The notes under the pieces: model-generated | What the model saw: only the letters and a program-made list of their open reading frames with translations | Databases searched by the model: none | Told to the model about the DNA's origin: nothing | Translations under genes and position numbers: made by a program | From: Calycina herbarum | Taxonomy: Eukaryota; Ascomycota; Leotiomycetes; Helotiales; Pezizellaceae | DNA length: 64,000 nt | Assembly: GCA_001414485.1 (NCBI GenBank) | Contig: LLEY01000016.1 | Span: forward strand, 496,001-560,000 | Direction: 5' to 3' | In this document: positions 1 to 10,497 of the stretch, one piece after another | Layout of the letters: the number at the start of each line of letters is the position of its first letter | How positions within the stretch are numbered: position 1 is the stretch's first letter

Positions 1-7
1 AGCAAAA

Positions 8-29
8 GGGGGGGGGGGGGGGGGGGGGG
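8..29. repeat. 22-base G homopolymer
   Basis: An uninterrupted run of 22 G residues lies at the extreme left of the window. It may be a true mononucleotide tract. It may also be an assembly or read-end artefact, since long G runs are common false calls at contig ends. Confidence 0.9.
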
Positions 30-401
30 TATAAACCATAACAACGGCGACTTAATGAGAAAGACACCCCGTCCCACAACTTGTTACACGTATAACCCAA
101 GTAACAAAAATCCGAAAAAATCCACGCAAAATACGAAAGAATAGAGAAGTGACCGTTCAATTATATTCACGAGTTTCATCTTATGTTACTCTGGATTTTG
201 GCGTTTAGTCACGCAAGTGTCTGAGATGACGTGGGTTAATAATTTTAATTGTTCCAAATTTTTAGAGCCATTTTTTAAATTATTTGTATAGTCTCCTTAC
301 CCCACATTATTCGGCGTTAAGACCATCCAGCCTTTATCGCGATAAGAAATGTTACAACTCGACCTATCTCCAACGACAATTGGGTCATGAAAAGTTGACT
401 A
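30..401. other. AT-rich upstream region, no gene seen
   Basis: No convincing coding sequence is present. The stretch is AT-rich and ends in the presumed 5' flank of the amidohydrolase gene. Confidence 0.5.
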
Positions 402-2449
402 ATGGCTCAATTGAAGGGAATTATACTCTTCGCTATCCTAAGCACTGCTCTACTTGCCCTCGTAGCAAGTGTCCTGCTCAGCGACGCTAAATCCTCGACG
501 AGCACCCTCTATTGCGTTTCCGATACCGCTTCCTATCATATCACCACCCTCAATTCGACCTTCCCTCGAGCGAAATGTTTCCGCGTACAGAATGGCATAT
601 ACACCGAAGTCCTAGAGGACATCCAAACGGCCAATGGCGAGGAAATCAATTACCTAGACGGATGGGTTCTGCCAGGAATAATCGAGTCGCACGGCCATAT
701 CCTGCAGTTCGGGGAGATGTTGGAATCCGTCTCGTTATATGAGGCGGATAGCATGCAAGAAGTTAGAAAGCGGATTGCACGTTTTTTGGAGGAGCATAAG
801 GGAGAGGGATATGGGACGCGTGAGAAGTGGATTCGAGGCATTGGATGGGATCAGAAGAATTTTGGGGGTGTCATGCCTACTGCTGTGAGTCTACCAAATT
901 GTCCCCTCGCAATTGCGATATATACTGATTGGAAATAGGGAGAGCTAGGTGAAGATCCTGCACTGGCGGATTTGTATATTATGCTAGACCGCGTTGACGT
1001 CCACTGCGTCCTTGCCTCTCAAAAAGTGCTCGACCTCCTCTCGAATCCTCTTCCCGAAGCCCCTCCCGGAGGGGTCGTAGTGACGAATCCTGGGCCAGGA
1101 GTCTTCTGCGATAATGCACAAGACTCCCTGATCCTACCTCTTGCACCAAAGCCCGACGTTGCACAAACGACAAGGTGGATCAAGAAGGCAATGGCTGAAT
1201 TGAACAAGGTTGGTATCACCGGGGCAGGTATTGCTGGAGTACGACCAGACGATGTTGAAATATTAGAGGGTATGGCTGCAAAAGGTGACTTGACCGTCCG
1301 TATCAATGTCATGCTTGAATGTGCTGAAAGAAATACTTATTGTCCCGAGGAAATAAAAGAGTTGAAACTGGCTAATGAACCTAGCACTAATAATATGTTG
1401 ATACTTGGTGGTGTTAAACTATTTGCAGATGGAGCTTTGGGGTCATGGGGCGCTGCTCTGCTTGAGCCATACAGTGACAAGCCGGAAACGAGTGGTACAA
1501 TGTTGATCAATGAGACGGATCTGACAAATGTGGTTCATGATGTGAGTTACATTCAAGTTGAGATGCTCCTCACAGCACTGATTTCGTGCATAGTGGTATA
1601 ATGCTGGCTTCCGAGTCAATCTTCATGCTATTGGCGACAGAGCCAATAGAGCTGCAGTAGATGCATTTGAGAGTGTATTGGGCAAAACCTGCAATGGCTG
1701 TAACTCTGAGAGGAGGCTCCGGATTGAGCATGCACAGATCATTGTTCGTTCTTGCTTATAATCCTCAAATTTTCTCAGAATATTGGACATTACTTACTCT
1801 CCACATCTAGAATCCCAAAGATCAATTCCGCATTGCACGTCTCGGTATTATTCCCTCCATTCAACCTACCCATGCAACTTCAGACATGGCCTACGCCCTT
1901 TTACGTCTCGGCCAGACTCGCTTAGATCAAAGTGCTTACCGCATGTCTACATTATTCCCTCCTCCAACTTTCAGAAGCCCTTATCCAGGACCAGTTCTTG
2001 GCTCTGACTTTCCCGTGGAACCACCAAATCCATTTCACGGCATGTTTGCTGCGGTGACACGTCTTTCCCCCCTAACCCTGGATAGTCCATCAGGCATTGG
2101 GGGCTGGCATCCAGAGGAGAAGTTGAGTGTTGAACAAGCACTTAGGGGCTTTACTGTTAATGGTGCTTATGGGTGGTTGAAGGAGGGTGAGTTGGGGAGT
2201 ATTGAGGTGGGGAAGCTGGCGGATTGGGTGGTTGTTGATCGGGATGTTTTGGGGGACCCGAGTGGGTTGAGCTTGATTGATGTGGAGGTAAGGGAGACTT
2301 GGGTTGGTGGACGAAAGGTGTTTGGAAAGAACGAGGTGATTGAAATAAAGGGATGGGAGCAGCAGTTGAGAGAGTGGCTCGTATGGTCGAGAGATGTTAC
2401 CAATGGTAAGATGTGGTGGATGGGAGAAGGTATTAGTGCTGAATTATAG
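402..2449 (+). CDS. YtcJ-like metal-dependent amidohydrolase, N-terminally anchored
   Basis: My model has four exons, 402-884, 939-1541, 1594-1743 and 1811-2449, giving 624 residues with all junctions in frame. The protein starts with a hydrophobic segment (about residues 6-27), so it is probably secreted or membrane-anchored. Amidohydrolase (amido_3, YtcJ/AepA-like) signatures follow in order: the metal-binding HGH around residue 97, the KLFADGALGS block with the candidate carboxylated lysine near 321, HAIGDR near 373, EHAQ near 408, and GSDFPVE with the distal aspartate, then VRETWVGGRKVF at the C-terminus. The family hydrolyses amide or ester bonds in cyclic or acylated substrates; the substrate here cannot be told. 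The introns are 52-67 bp. Intron 3 (1744-1810) contains two possible acceptors, and I chose the second because it restores the RIARLGIIPSIQPTHATSD block. Confidence 0.85.
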
Positions 2450-2764
2450 TGCTTAAGAGCCAACCAAATAGAAGATCTGCTAATACCAGTTGCATACTGC
2501 CATGGTTACACAGCCTCGCTCAAAGCGGCGGTAACCAGCTTCACCGCTATCTACTGCCGCTTTTAATATCATTCATCGATCATCGGGAGACACCTTTAGG
2601 CACCCTTTAGGCAACATCACGTGCGATCGTGGTAGTCGTGTTTCCGCAAGTGGGTATTTTCCACATCCCATCCGCTGTACTCCGGCTTTTCTTCGAATCT
2701 TCTCCTTTCCTCCCCAGTTCATTCATCATTTGCTTGCTCTTGCAACTATCCATCGCGAATCAAA

Positions 2765-4421
2765 ATGCCTCCCCCTGCCGCTCAAGAGCCCATCGCAGAC
2801 CCAGTCTCCGGTGGGGCTGAAGCTTCGGATTCGGATGATACAAACGGTACAACTATCGAGGACCTCATGCAAGCTCTCTGGAAATGCAACGATAGCTTCT
2901 GTGTCGGCGGTCACATCTCTATCCAATCCCCAACCTCGGCCACTGCAACTGCAACCGCAGCTGCCGACTCACCAACCTCAACATCATCAGCCATCCCCCC
3001 AGTTACCCTCCGCTGCGATGTCCCCGATCAACCTCCCAATACACTCACCATCCAGTTCCCCATTTCCGACTCTCAGGCCGAGATGTTGAACAAGCTTCTC
3101 AAGGCATGTGAGCCGGCAACCTTTGGACTTGGAGCAAAGGATGTCCTCGACGAGGAATATCGCAAGGCTGGCAAACTCGACAATACCCAATTCGCCGTTT
3201 CCTTTCATCCGTCCGACCATGGAATCATTGATACCATCGCCCAGACCCTGTTGCCTCGTTACTTCGGCGGCCCAAGAGCTGATCATCACGGTGTTAAGGC
3301 TGAGCTGTACAAATTGAACGTGAGTTGAATTACCAGTCTCCCATAGACTGGTTCTAACTTGACATTCCATCAAAGGTATATTCCGGTCCCGGCGGTAAAT
3401 TCAAGGCTCATGTCGATACGCCAAGATCAAAGACCCAATTCGGTTCCTTGGTAGTCTGCCTCCCGAGTCCATTTAAAGGTATAGATACAGTAACAGCCTT
3501 TCCTGTGTTTCTGTAATTGCACGCTAACCTGCATGAATCCGTAGGTGGTAAACTCTGAGTCTCCCATAATGGCGTCACCAAGCTCTTTGACTGGAGTTCC
3601 TCGAATCCAGGCACCATTCAATGGGCAGCTTTCTACAGCGACTGTGAACACGAAATCCGTGAAGTCTTGGACGGTAATCGTATTACGTTGACATGTAACC
3701 TCTACTACACTGACCGCGTCGATGCAACCCTCCAAGCATTCCCTGCTGCCGACCCCCGAAAGTTCCCTCTTTTCAAGGTTGCCCGTGCTCTGCTCAAGAA
3801 TCCGGACATTCTCCCAGATGGTAAGAGAAACTTTTGATATAATGTGTATGGTCAAGGCTGATCGTAATTTAGGAGGAACCCTGGGTTTTCACCGCGTCCA
3901 TGCATATCCACATGCTGATAGCAATGCTGATGATATTATACCATATGCCTTGAAAGGTAAAGACTGTATCGTTTATTCCGTCTTCCGCGAACTTGGTCTC
4001 GATCCTGTGGCACGTCCGGTTATGGATGGTGATTTTTCTGATGAGGAAGAAGAATATTATGACGATGATGATAGCGATGCGGGTAAGGACTCTGTAGGAT
4101 ATCATCTCCACCAGGTAGTACTTGACTACAATGAGCTTGAGGAGGGCTCGGGTGCATACGAAAAACGAAATATACGCCTGTCTAGTGCTGTTCAAGGATG
4201 TATTAAGCTGACATGGACAGACAATCGCACGTAGTTGGCCACTGGAGCGAAAGGCAGTTCATTGGATCAATGGAAGCTGTGGAAATCAGCAGCTTGCTTA
4301 TGTTGGCATTGCCCATGGTAATCAGGCTGAGTTGTGGTGGCAATACTCTACTGCAGCCATCTTCATCGAGGTTCCCGCAATGACTGCAACTGGACGTGGT
4401 GCTGTGTCTTTACCTGAATAA
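2765..4421 (+). CDS. 2-oxoglutarate/Fe(II) dioxygenase-like protein (prolyl 4-hydroxylase type)
   Basis: The best model is 2765-3319, 3376-3478, 3560-3820, 3873-4114 and 4221-4421, giving 453 residues. The HxD iron-binding motif lies in KAHVDTPRS (around 3397-3423), and a later GGTLGFHRVHAY block probably carries the distal histidine. An acidic stretch (DEEEEYYDDDDSD) sits before the last exon. The third exon is ambiguous. The acceptor that keeps the conserved-looking GGKL segment (exon from 3545) runs into TGA at 3556-3558. Using the AG at 3558-3559 removes GGKL plus the stop and continues in frame as VSHNG. The last junction (donor GTAGTA at 4115) is inferred from the frame change into NQQLAYVGIAHGNQ. 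Fungal members are mostly uncharacterised, and the substrate is unknown. Confidence 0.6.
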
Positions 4422-4951
4422 GAAAATTCAGTTCGTGCTTTGGTTTGTTCTAGTCTTTGACTTAGAGGCCTGCGATATTTTTCTTCCTCCGGTCGCGAGA
4501 GAAGAATGCTTCAGCGAGTTGGTATCTTGAGATACTTACAACAATATGGTCTCTACTGGGTCAATCTTCATCATTACTTTTTTCTGGTAACTATTATGGT
4601 TATCAGGATAATGGAATCAACTTTCGGGAGGATTTCTAGGAATGTAGTGAGCTTAGCAAAGGATCAATGAAAAAGATATCTTGATATCATCGAGCATGAA
4701 CTGTGACTACATGCATATTTATCCCTTGTACTTTCACCACAATTAAGCACTATCACCCCAGAGTAGGCGTTCGAAAAATTGCGCCAGGATTTAAACATTG
4801 TGTGGACTTCAAAGTTTGAACCACCCATTGTATACAAGTCACCTCAATTTAGCATGTCAAATTATTTGTCAAATACTCTCATTATCTTGCCCTCCCATCC
4901 TAATATCCCATACCTATCTCCTCACCTCCCACCCGCTTGCAAAACTCCACC
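4422..4951. other. Intergenic between convergent genes
   Basis: This lies between the dioxygenase (plus) and the cupin gene (minus) and presumably holds both 3' ends. I see no further gene. Confidence 0.5.
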
Positions 4952-5587
4952 CTAAGCACTTGCACCCAGCGCACTCATTTTCGCAAAGACCTCCTCCCTA
5001 TACTCCTCATCAATAATAACCAAGCCCGCAACGCCCTCCTTCTCAAGAATCCCCTCCAGCTTTTCAGTCTCCAACACCAAAGTAACGAAGATAGATGCTT
5101 CTTCTGTAGCAGATGCGTTATCACTGATTCTATGACGGCACCCGGGGGCTTCGTAGAAGGAATCGCCGGTGTATTTTATGGTCATTGGTTGGTCGTTCAT
5201 CTGAATACGTTAGTCCGTGGATGGGCGGAGAGAGAAGTTTGGGGATAGGTACTTTGTTTAAGACGGAGCCTGTGAGAACGTGGGCTGTTGCGAAGGCTCC
5301 GGCGTGGGTGTGTGGTGGGGTTGAGGAATTTGGGGGGAGGGTGACTTTTAGGCTGGGAGCTTGTTAGGATACTAAAACTAGATGAAAGGAATTGGAAGGG
5401 GGTGGGTACCCTAAGATTGTTTTATCGGTTGTGTTTAGGAGTTTGTACTTGTAGAGAATCTCGAGGGATGGAAAGGGGCGGCTGTTCACTGTTAGTTTCT
5501 CGAGATCGAAAAGAGGGCGGAAGGGGTGTGAGCTTACGAAGAATCATAGACTGGTTCTTCCATCTTTGCTACTTCTGAGTAAACCAT
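4952..5587 (-). CDS. Small cupin-fold protein
   Basis: Read on the minus strand, the last exons are clear. Exon 5253-5359 encodes KVTLPPNSSTPPHTHAGAF and ends in GSVLNK. Exon 4952-5200 continues MNDQP, EAPGCRHRISDNAS and a short tail. The HTHAGAF and EAPGCRHR blocks are the two cupin motifs whose histidines and glutamate bind metal. An upstream exon (about 5387-5525) contains LFDLEKLTVNSRPFPSLEI. The N-terminus is unresolved: the ATG at 5587 opens a short frame, but the apparent donor at 5537 does not join it in phase with the next exon, so the true start or first splice differs. Such single-domain cupins are common in fungi and often act on small metabolites; no substrate can be named. Confidence 0.6.
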
Positions 5588-6126
5588 GTTGTATTTTGAT
5601 GAGTGGAATGAGATGTGCGAATTGAAGTGTTGATGAGGTTTGGTGAGTTGATAATTTGGGAAAGAGTTCAAGTCATTGTGTCGATTTATAACTCCTCACG
5701 AACTTGTAAAACTTTCAAAGTTCAATTGGCAAATCAAGTTGACTTAGCCTCTAATGGTGTTGTTTTCCGTTTTTGGTGCATCGATGCGGGTATTCGGCAA
5801 TAGACAGGCTATTCAGGGGTCTCGTTGAACCCCGCATAGCCTCCATCCAATGAAAACTCTCCAATTCGAGGCTTCCTGGAAAAACCGGGGTTCTCCGTTG
5901 CTTGTGTGACCCTTCTGCTTGATCGCGAAAGAAATAAGCTTTTTATCTCGATTGCCTCAATGATGACTACGCTTCTCGCATATCCTATGTGGGGAATTTG
6001 GATATCTCCGGTACACCCTACACTTGATTGGCATGGTGTATTATCATTGACACTTGGCTTCCGATTCACAAAGATAAGTATTCGTGGAACCCGCGATATT
6101 TTCACTTTTTCAACCTCAACAACTCA
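5588..6126. other. Divergent promoter region
   Basis: This separates the minus-strand cupin gene from the plus-strand oxidoreductase. No additional gene was recognised. Confidence 0.5.
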
Positions 6127-7212
6127 ATGCTCTCAAAAGCTTTTCGGCTACGAACAATACCACAAATCTCCAAACCCACCCTTTCAAAAACCCGTCCACT
6201 CACCACAACGACAAACATGTCTCTCCCTCAAACCCAAAAAGCAATCCTCCAACCCGACAAAAATTCCATCGACGTAATCCTAACCACCGATCCCGTTCCA
6301 ATCCCCACCCCAAACACTTCCGAGCACTTAATTAAAGTCCACGCCACAGCAATAACAAACGGCGAACTCCTCTGGACAAAGAACTTCCCCATCCCTGAAG
6401 AATACGCAAAACACAAGAAACTAGTCCCCTGCAACGACGTCGCCGGAACCGTTGTTCTCGCACCAGAGAATTCTCCCTTTCAAGTTGGGACTGAAGTCTA
6501 TGCTCGTTCAAACTATCTTCGAACGGGATGTGCACGAGAGTATTCGATTTTGTTGACCGAAGAGATGGCGAGGAAATCAAAGAGAATGAGCTGGGCGGAG
6601 AGTGCTACAGTGCCTATGAGTGTTGAGACGGCATGGCAGGCTTTATTCATCCATGCTGGTTTTGACTTTAAAGCTGGCTCTGGGGCGAAGGGAAAGAGAA
6701 TTTTCGTTACTGCTGCTTCTGGGGGTGTAGGAACATGGGTGGTTCAACTCGCAAAATGGGCGGGTGCGGAGGTCATCGGAACTTGTGGTCCGAAAAATGT
6801 CGAGGGCTTGAAAGCCGTTGGTGCTGATGAGGTTCTTGATTATACCTCAACAGATATCAAGAAGTGGGCGAAGGGAGAGGGGAATAAGGTTGATTTGGTG
6901 ATCGATTGTATTGGGAGGAAAGCTTTGGAGGATGCATGGTGGGTTGTAAAGGATGGTGGCCAGATTATCAGTATTTTCCAACCGCCGGAACAAGTTAAGC
7001 CTGAGGGGGTGGGCGAGGGCATCCGGGATTCGTTTTTTGTTATGTATTCGAGTGGGGAACAGTTGAAGGCTGTTACGGAGTTGATTGATGCTGGGTTTGG
7101 GAAGACGGGGTTGGATAGTGTGTTTCCTTTTGAAAAGTTTCAGGATGCTTTTGCGAGACTGGCGAGTGGGAAGGCGAGCGGAAAAGTGGTATTGGATCTG
7201 GGTGTAAATTAA
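6127..7212 (+). CDS. MDR-superfamily zinc-type alcohol dehydrogenase/quinone oxidoreductase
   Basis: Intronless, 361 residues if translation starts at 6127. This start gives an N-terminus rich in basic and hydroxylated residues without acids (MLSKAFRLRT...), which resembles a mitochondrial presequence. An internal Met at 6217 would give a cytosolic form of about 331 residues. The N-terminal half is GroES-like. The Rossmann part starts at VTAASGGVGTWVVQLAKWAG, whose GGVG is the NAD(P)H-binding turn, and later DLVIDCIGRKALEDAWWVV is typical. The zinc-ligand pattern of classical alcohol dehydrogenases is not visible, so it is closer to the quinone-oxidoreductase or enoyl-reductase branch. It should reduce a small carbonyl or quinone with NADPH. 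The frame is open upstream to 6028, but that extension is not favoured. Confidence 0.85.
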   Translation: MLSKAFRLRTIPQISKPTLSKTRPLTTTTNMSLPQTQKAILQPDKNSIDVILTTDPVPIPTPNTSEHLIKVHATAITNGELLWTKNFPIPEEYAKHKKLVPCNDVAGTVVLAPENSPFQVGTEVYARSNYLRTGCAREYSILLTEEMARKSKRMSWAESATVPMSVETAWQALFIHAGFDFKAGSGAKGKRIFVTAASGGVGTWVVQLAKWAGAEVIGTCGPKNVEGLKAVGADEVLDYTSTDIKKWAKGEGNKVDLVIDCIGRKALEDAWWVVKDGGQIISIFQPPEQVKPEGVGEGIRDSFFVMYSSGEQLKAVTELIDAGFGKTGLDSVFPFEKFQDAFARLASGKASGKVVLDLGVN

Positions 7213-7389
7213 AAGGTCTTCTTGCGGTACTGAGATAAAGGACGCATCTCTTTTCGGTCTGCTTATTTCTTCTCAATTTTGGTGTTTGGTCCCACGTAAT
7301 AACCGGTTGGAAACACATAATTTTCACTTTTATCTTAATATTGAGCAGTAAACAGTCATCTGGATAGCAAGGGTCAAGGGCAAAGTTAC

Positions 7390-8790
7390 TTACATTCCTT
7401 CTGCTCGTGACGTGAGAGTATAGATGACCTTAGACTCTAGCTCTGGTCTAATTGGGGCTCCAAGTCTCAGATCCCCTTCCTCTACCAATTTCTTGACACT
7501 ATCGTGTACAAAGACTCTGATATCATTCAAAACAGCCTTTGCTTCGATTTCAACAACTTGAGCTTCTTGTTTGTCAAATTCATGCTCGGTATCGCACTCC
7601 CTTGTGCTAGTAACGAAGATTTTCACGTAACTCAGCGACTCGAGTATTTTTGTAATGGATCTTATGAACTCTTTGCGTTGGCTTTCAGCGTACTTATCAA
7701 GTGCGTCAATGACTAAGAAGATTTGGTGAAAGGTCCCTGCGACGTCGAGGAAGTGCTGTACGCACTTACCCAAGGGGGGAGCTTCGTCGTTTCTGCTGTA
7801 TCCACGGTAGAAGTGTAGAATATTTTGGGGTCCCATAGCACCACAGAAGCGAGGGGTTTTGTTTATGAAACCAATCCTGGTATGCCAGATGTTCGAGGAC
7901 CTGGTTCTGGTGCCTGGATGCCTCTTTGCGAGAAAGGCACTCTAATTCTCATCAAAGTTGGTGTTTAAGAGCCAACGCAGAGCATATGTCCTTTCATTCT
8001 CGATTTCTTGCCGCCGTAGTCGCTGGCGCTTTGCTTTAGTGTCTTCGATCTCACTTAGCTGAAGCGCCTGAGAAGAGTGAAGTAAGACGTCTAGGTGATA
8101 CTGTTTATAGTAAATCTAATATGGCCAAAGGAGGTATTAAATCGTTCCTACTGAACGTGAATAAACATGCGAATCAAGGTCTAGGATCTTTGGGCTCCTC
8201 TTTTATTGACGAAGACCAGTCTCGCTTGCCGAGAAAAGGCAATCAAATCCCTATACACAGTTGCAATAGTCTGGCAGCGATTGGAAATTGGAAATTAATA
8301 CGTGACCCGCGCCTGCTTTGAAAGGAATTGTACGGGAGAGTCTAGGGTGACCAGAAAAATTATCCCAGAAGGTCTAGGAGAAAGGGAAAGTCGATTTCCT
8401 CATTATCCCAATTGTTTTCGAACAATACCAGTGATTATGCAAGAGCTACACGGAGGCTTCAGGATTCTCCCAATGGCTCTCCGGAAATATCAGCGTTTAT
8501 CCGAGAGCTACTCGGATAATGAAAAAGGGGGGAGAGTGCAGCCGAAGGAAACTGGATATCTTACATTGATAATGAGCCGAACAGCACCAACTACCAACGA
8601 GGATATTTCCTAGAAACTGCCTCATCGTTATATTTATCGTCGTGGGCCTTGATTTTGGATAGAAGGTCCTCGGGGACGATGTCTCGTGTGCTTTGGGGAA
8701 GCTTTCGCGCTCAATAGGGTCGAGAGTGTCTACGTGTTTTTGAAAAGCCGTTTGGAAAGCATTATTATTTGGGGTACTACATCAATCAAT
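7390..8790 (-). pseudogene. Decayed STAND (NACHT) NLR-like gene
   Basis: Several pieces of one fungal STAND receptor lie in order on the minus strand but in different frames with stops. Near 8640-8780 is an N-terminal helical piece (FQTAFQKHVDTLDPIERESF). Around 8570-8620 the reading GAVRLIINV resembles the N-terminal domain core. Near 8000-8100 is RQRLRRQEIENERTYALRWL. Near 7840-7900 is AYQDWFHKQNPSLLWCYG, the segment just before a P-loop. The longest open part, 7390-7836, contains IFLVIDALDKYAE (Walker-B-like) and IFVTSTRE. The P-loop itself is lost, and nothing resembling ankyrin, WD or TPR repeats follows 7390, so the gene is both frameshifted and truncated. Family members act in allorecognition and incompatibility; this copy cannot encode a working protein. 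Confidence 0.65.
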
Positions 8791-10497
8791 CCATCACAGT
8801 TAGCATGCGTCGTTATTGTGCAAAACAGTCTGGACAATTGAGAACATTGGCCGCTAATTCTTTTAAATCATTCTCGAACAATACAGCTTTCTCCGCGAAA
8901 CGGGACGGTCGAGTGTACGCAGACCAGGGAACAAAAATCTTACCTAGTGGCTGCGGTAGAAGGCGGGGCTGATTCTGGTACGAGAGAAGACTGCTTGTAA
9001 GTTCTAATACCTAGACGTTTTCGGACGCCTAGAGGCGAAGGCATTGTCGCTGCTTTGTCATCGATATTCCAAGGAGATTGACAATGTTCTTGTGAAGATT
9101 GTCTCGCGAGGCTGTAGCCATTTTAATTGTTTATGGGTACCATAAGCTAACTGGAGTGATCAGAAGCATGCACCAATCATGGCGAATCACAAGAAAAAAG
9201 GCTTCAAGGAGAGTGGAGCACGTGATGAAGTATATCGCTAACCAGGAGAAACTAAATGAGAAAACATAAAACAACCGTTTAACTGAAGTTTAACTTAAGA
9301 ATACTTATCAGTGGGTTTCGTCTCCAAAAATCGTGACACACGTTACAAACCACAATTTTTCTCCATCCTCAACCTTTCCATCCTTTCTTCTGTACACCCA
9401 CACTCCTTCAGTATTGTTTCCAATATGATGCACGCGTTTGGCCAATGGCATCGATTTCCAACCCGTCAACACCAACATGTCAACTCGTTGGGATAACCCA
9501 AGCTCGAGTGGGCGTGAGCAATAAAGGAGTGCCTTGGAGCATTTGTGAACTTGGAGGTGAGTTTTATAGCCGTGTGTACTCTGTTGTCTGCGATCTGTCG
9601 TAAACATTTAGCAATTGAAAATCCGCAGAGAACAAGAAGTTACAGAGTAATATTTTGTTCCACGGACCGACCACTGGTTCTAGGGAAGAAATCGATTGCG
9701 TACATCATTTCAAGTCTACGAAAAGCGTGTAGTACACGCCTAGAGTAGGATATTGTGACATTCCGAATACCAAGCTCCCTTTATTTATTCCGTGTCAAGT
9801 TGCATTTTGGTTCTTTCTTGTAACGCCACTTTGATTCCGTGGAGTTGGGATTTGACCAGCCTTGCATTTCGGGGAGGTATCCCACTTCGGGGACCTATCT
9901 CCTGGTAAGTTTCATTGCAGCCGTAATACCAAGAGTGTGGTATTGCCACCATCTTTCTCGATTCCATGCTCCCATACTATCGTCCCCCCAAAAATGTTTG
10001 GGGGGATGGTTGTTCACGTGATCAGTATATTTTTGAAAATGCACCAATCCAAGCCTCACTCCAAGAACTCTGCCAATGCTTGGTACTAGCACGCAAACCT
10101 GGGCACATATTTCGGAACCAAAATCTCGAGATCGAGTTGGAAGAAACTTCACAGAGGCTTTCTTATCCATCCCACTTCGTCCCAATTTGAATTTGAAGAG
10201 GTATCTCCCATGCGGCACCAAATACTGGGCACATGAAAGGGTGCGCATACAATGCCAACACTAGCATCCCACATCATGCAAGTGGCTCGATTCACCAGTC
10301 AGGAGTGGATAATAGAATAGCAATGGCGTGCTCTTACCTGGGGAAATCCCGAGACATCAAGCGATGGCATATCATTCTTGGACGTCGTGAAAATTGGCTG
10401 GGCGTGAGGCCATCTCCTCCAAGAGGTTTATAAGTAGCTGCAGCAGCTGCTTCTTGTATTCAGGCTGAGCAACCACACACTTGGGCCAGTAGCAAGA
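8791..10497. other. Gene-poor intergenic stretch
   Basis: Only short random frames occur. The 99-codon minus-strand frame at 9308-9607 shows no family I know. A short palindrome lies at 9984-10005. The last 100 bases include the probable promoter of the sulfate permease gene. Confidence 0.5.
9984..10005. repeat. Perfect short palindrome (C6A3/T3G6)
   Basis: A nine-base stem CCCCCCAAA/TTTGGGGGG is separated by a four-base spacer. It would form a strong hairpin. No function is implied by its surroundings. Confidence 0.6.

Noticed and set aside
9308..9607. 99-codon minus-strand frame in a gene-poor stretch
   Set aside because: No signal, domain or intron evidence; isolated within non-coding sequence.
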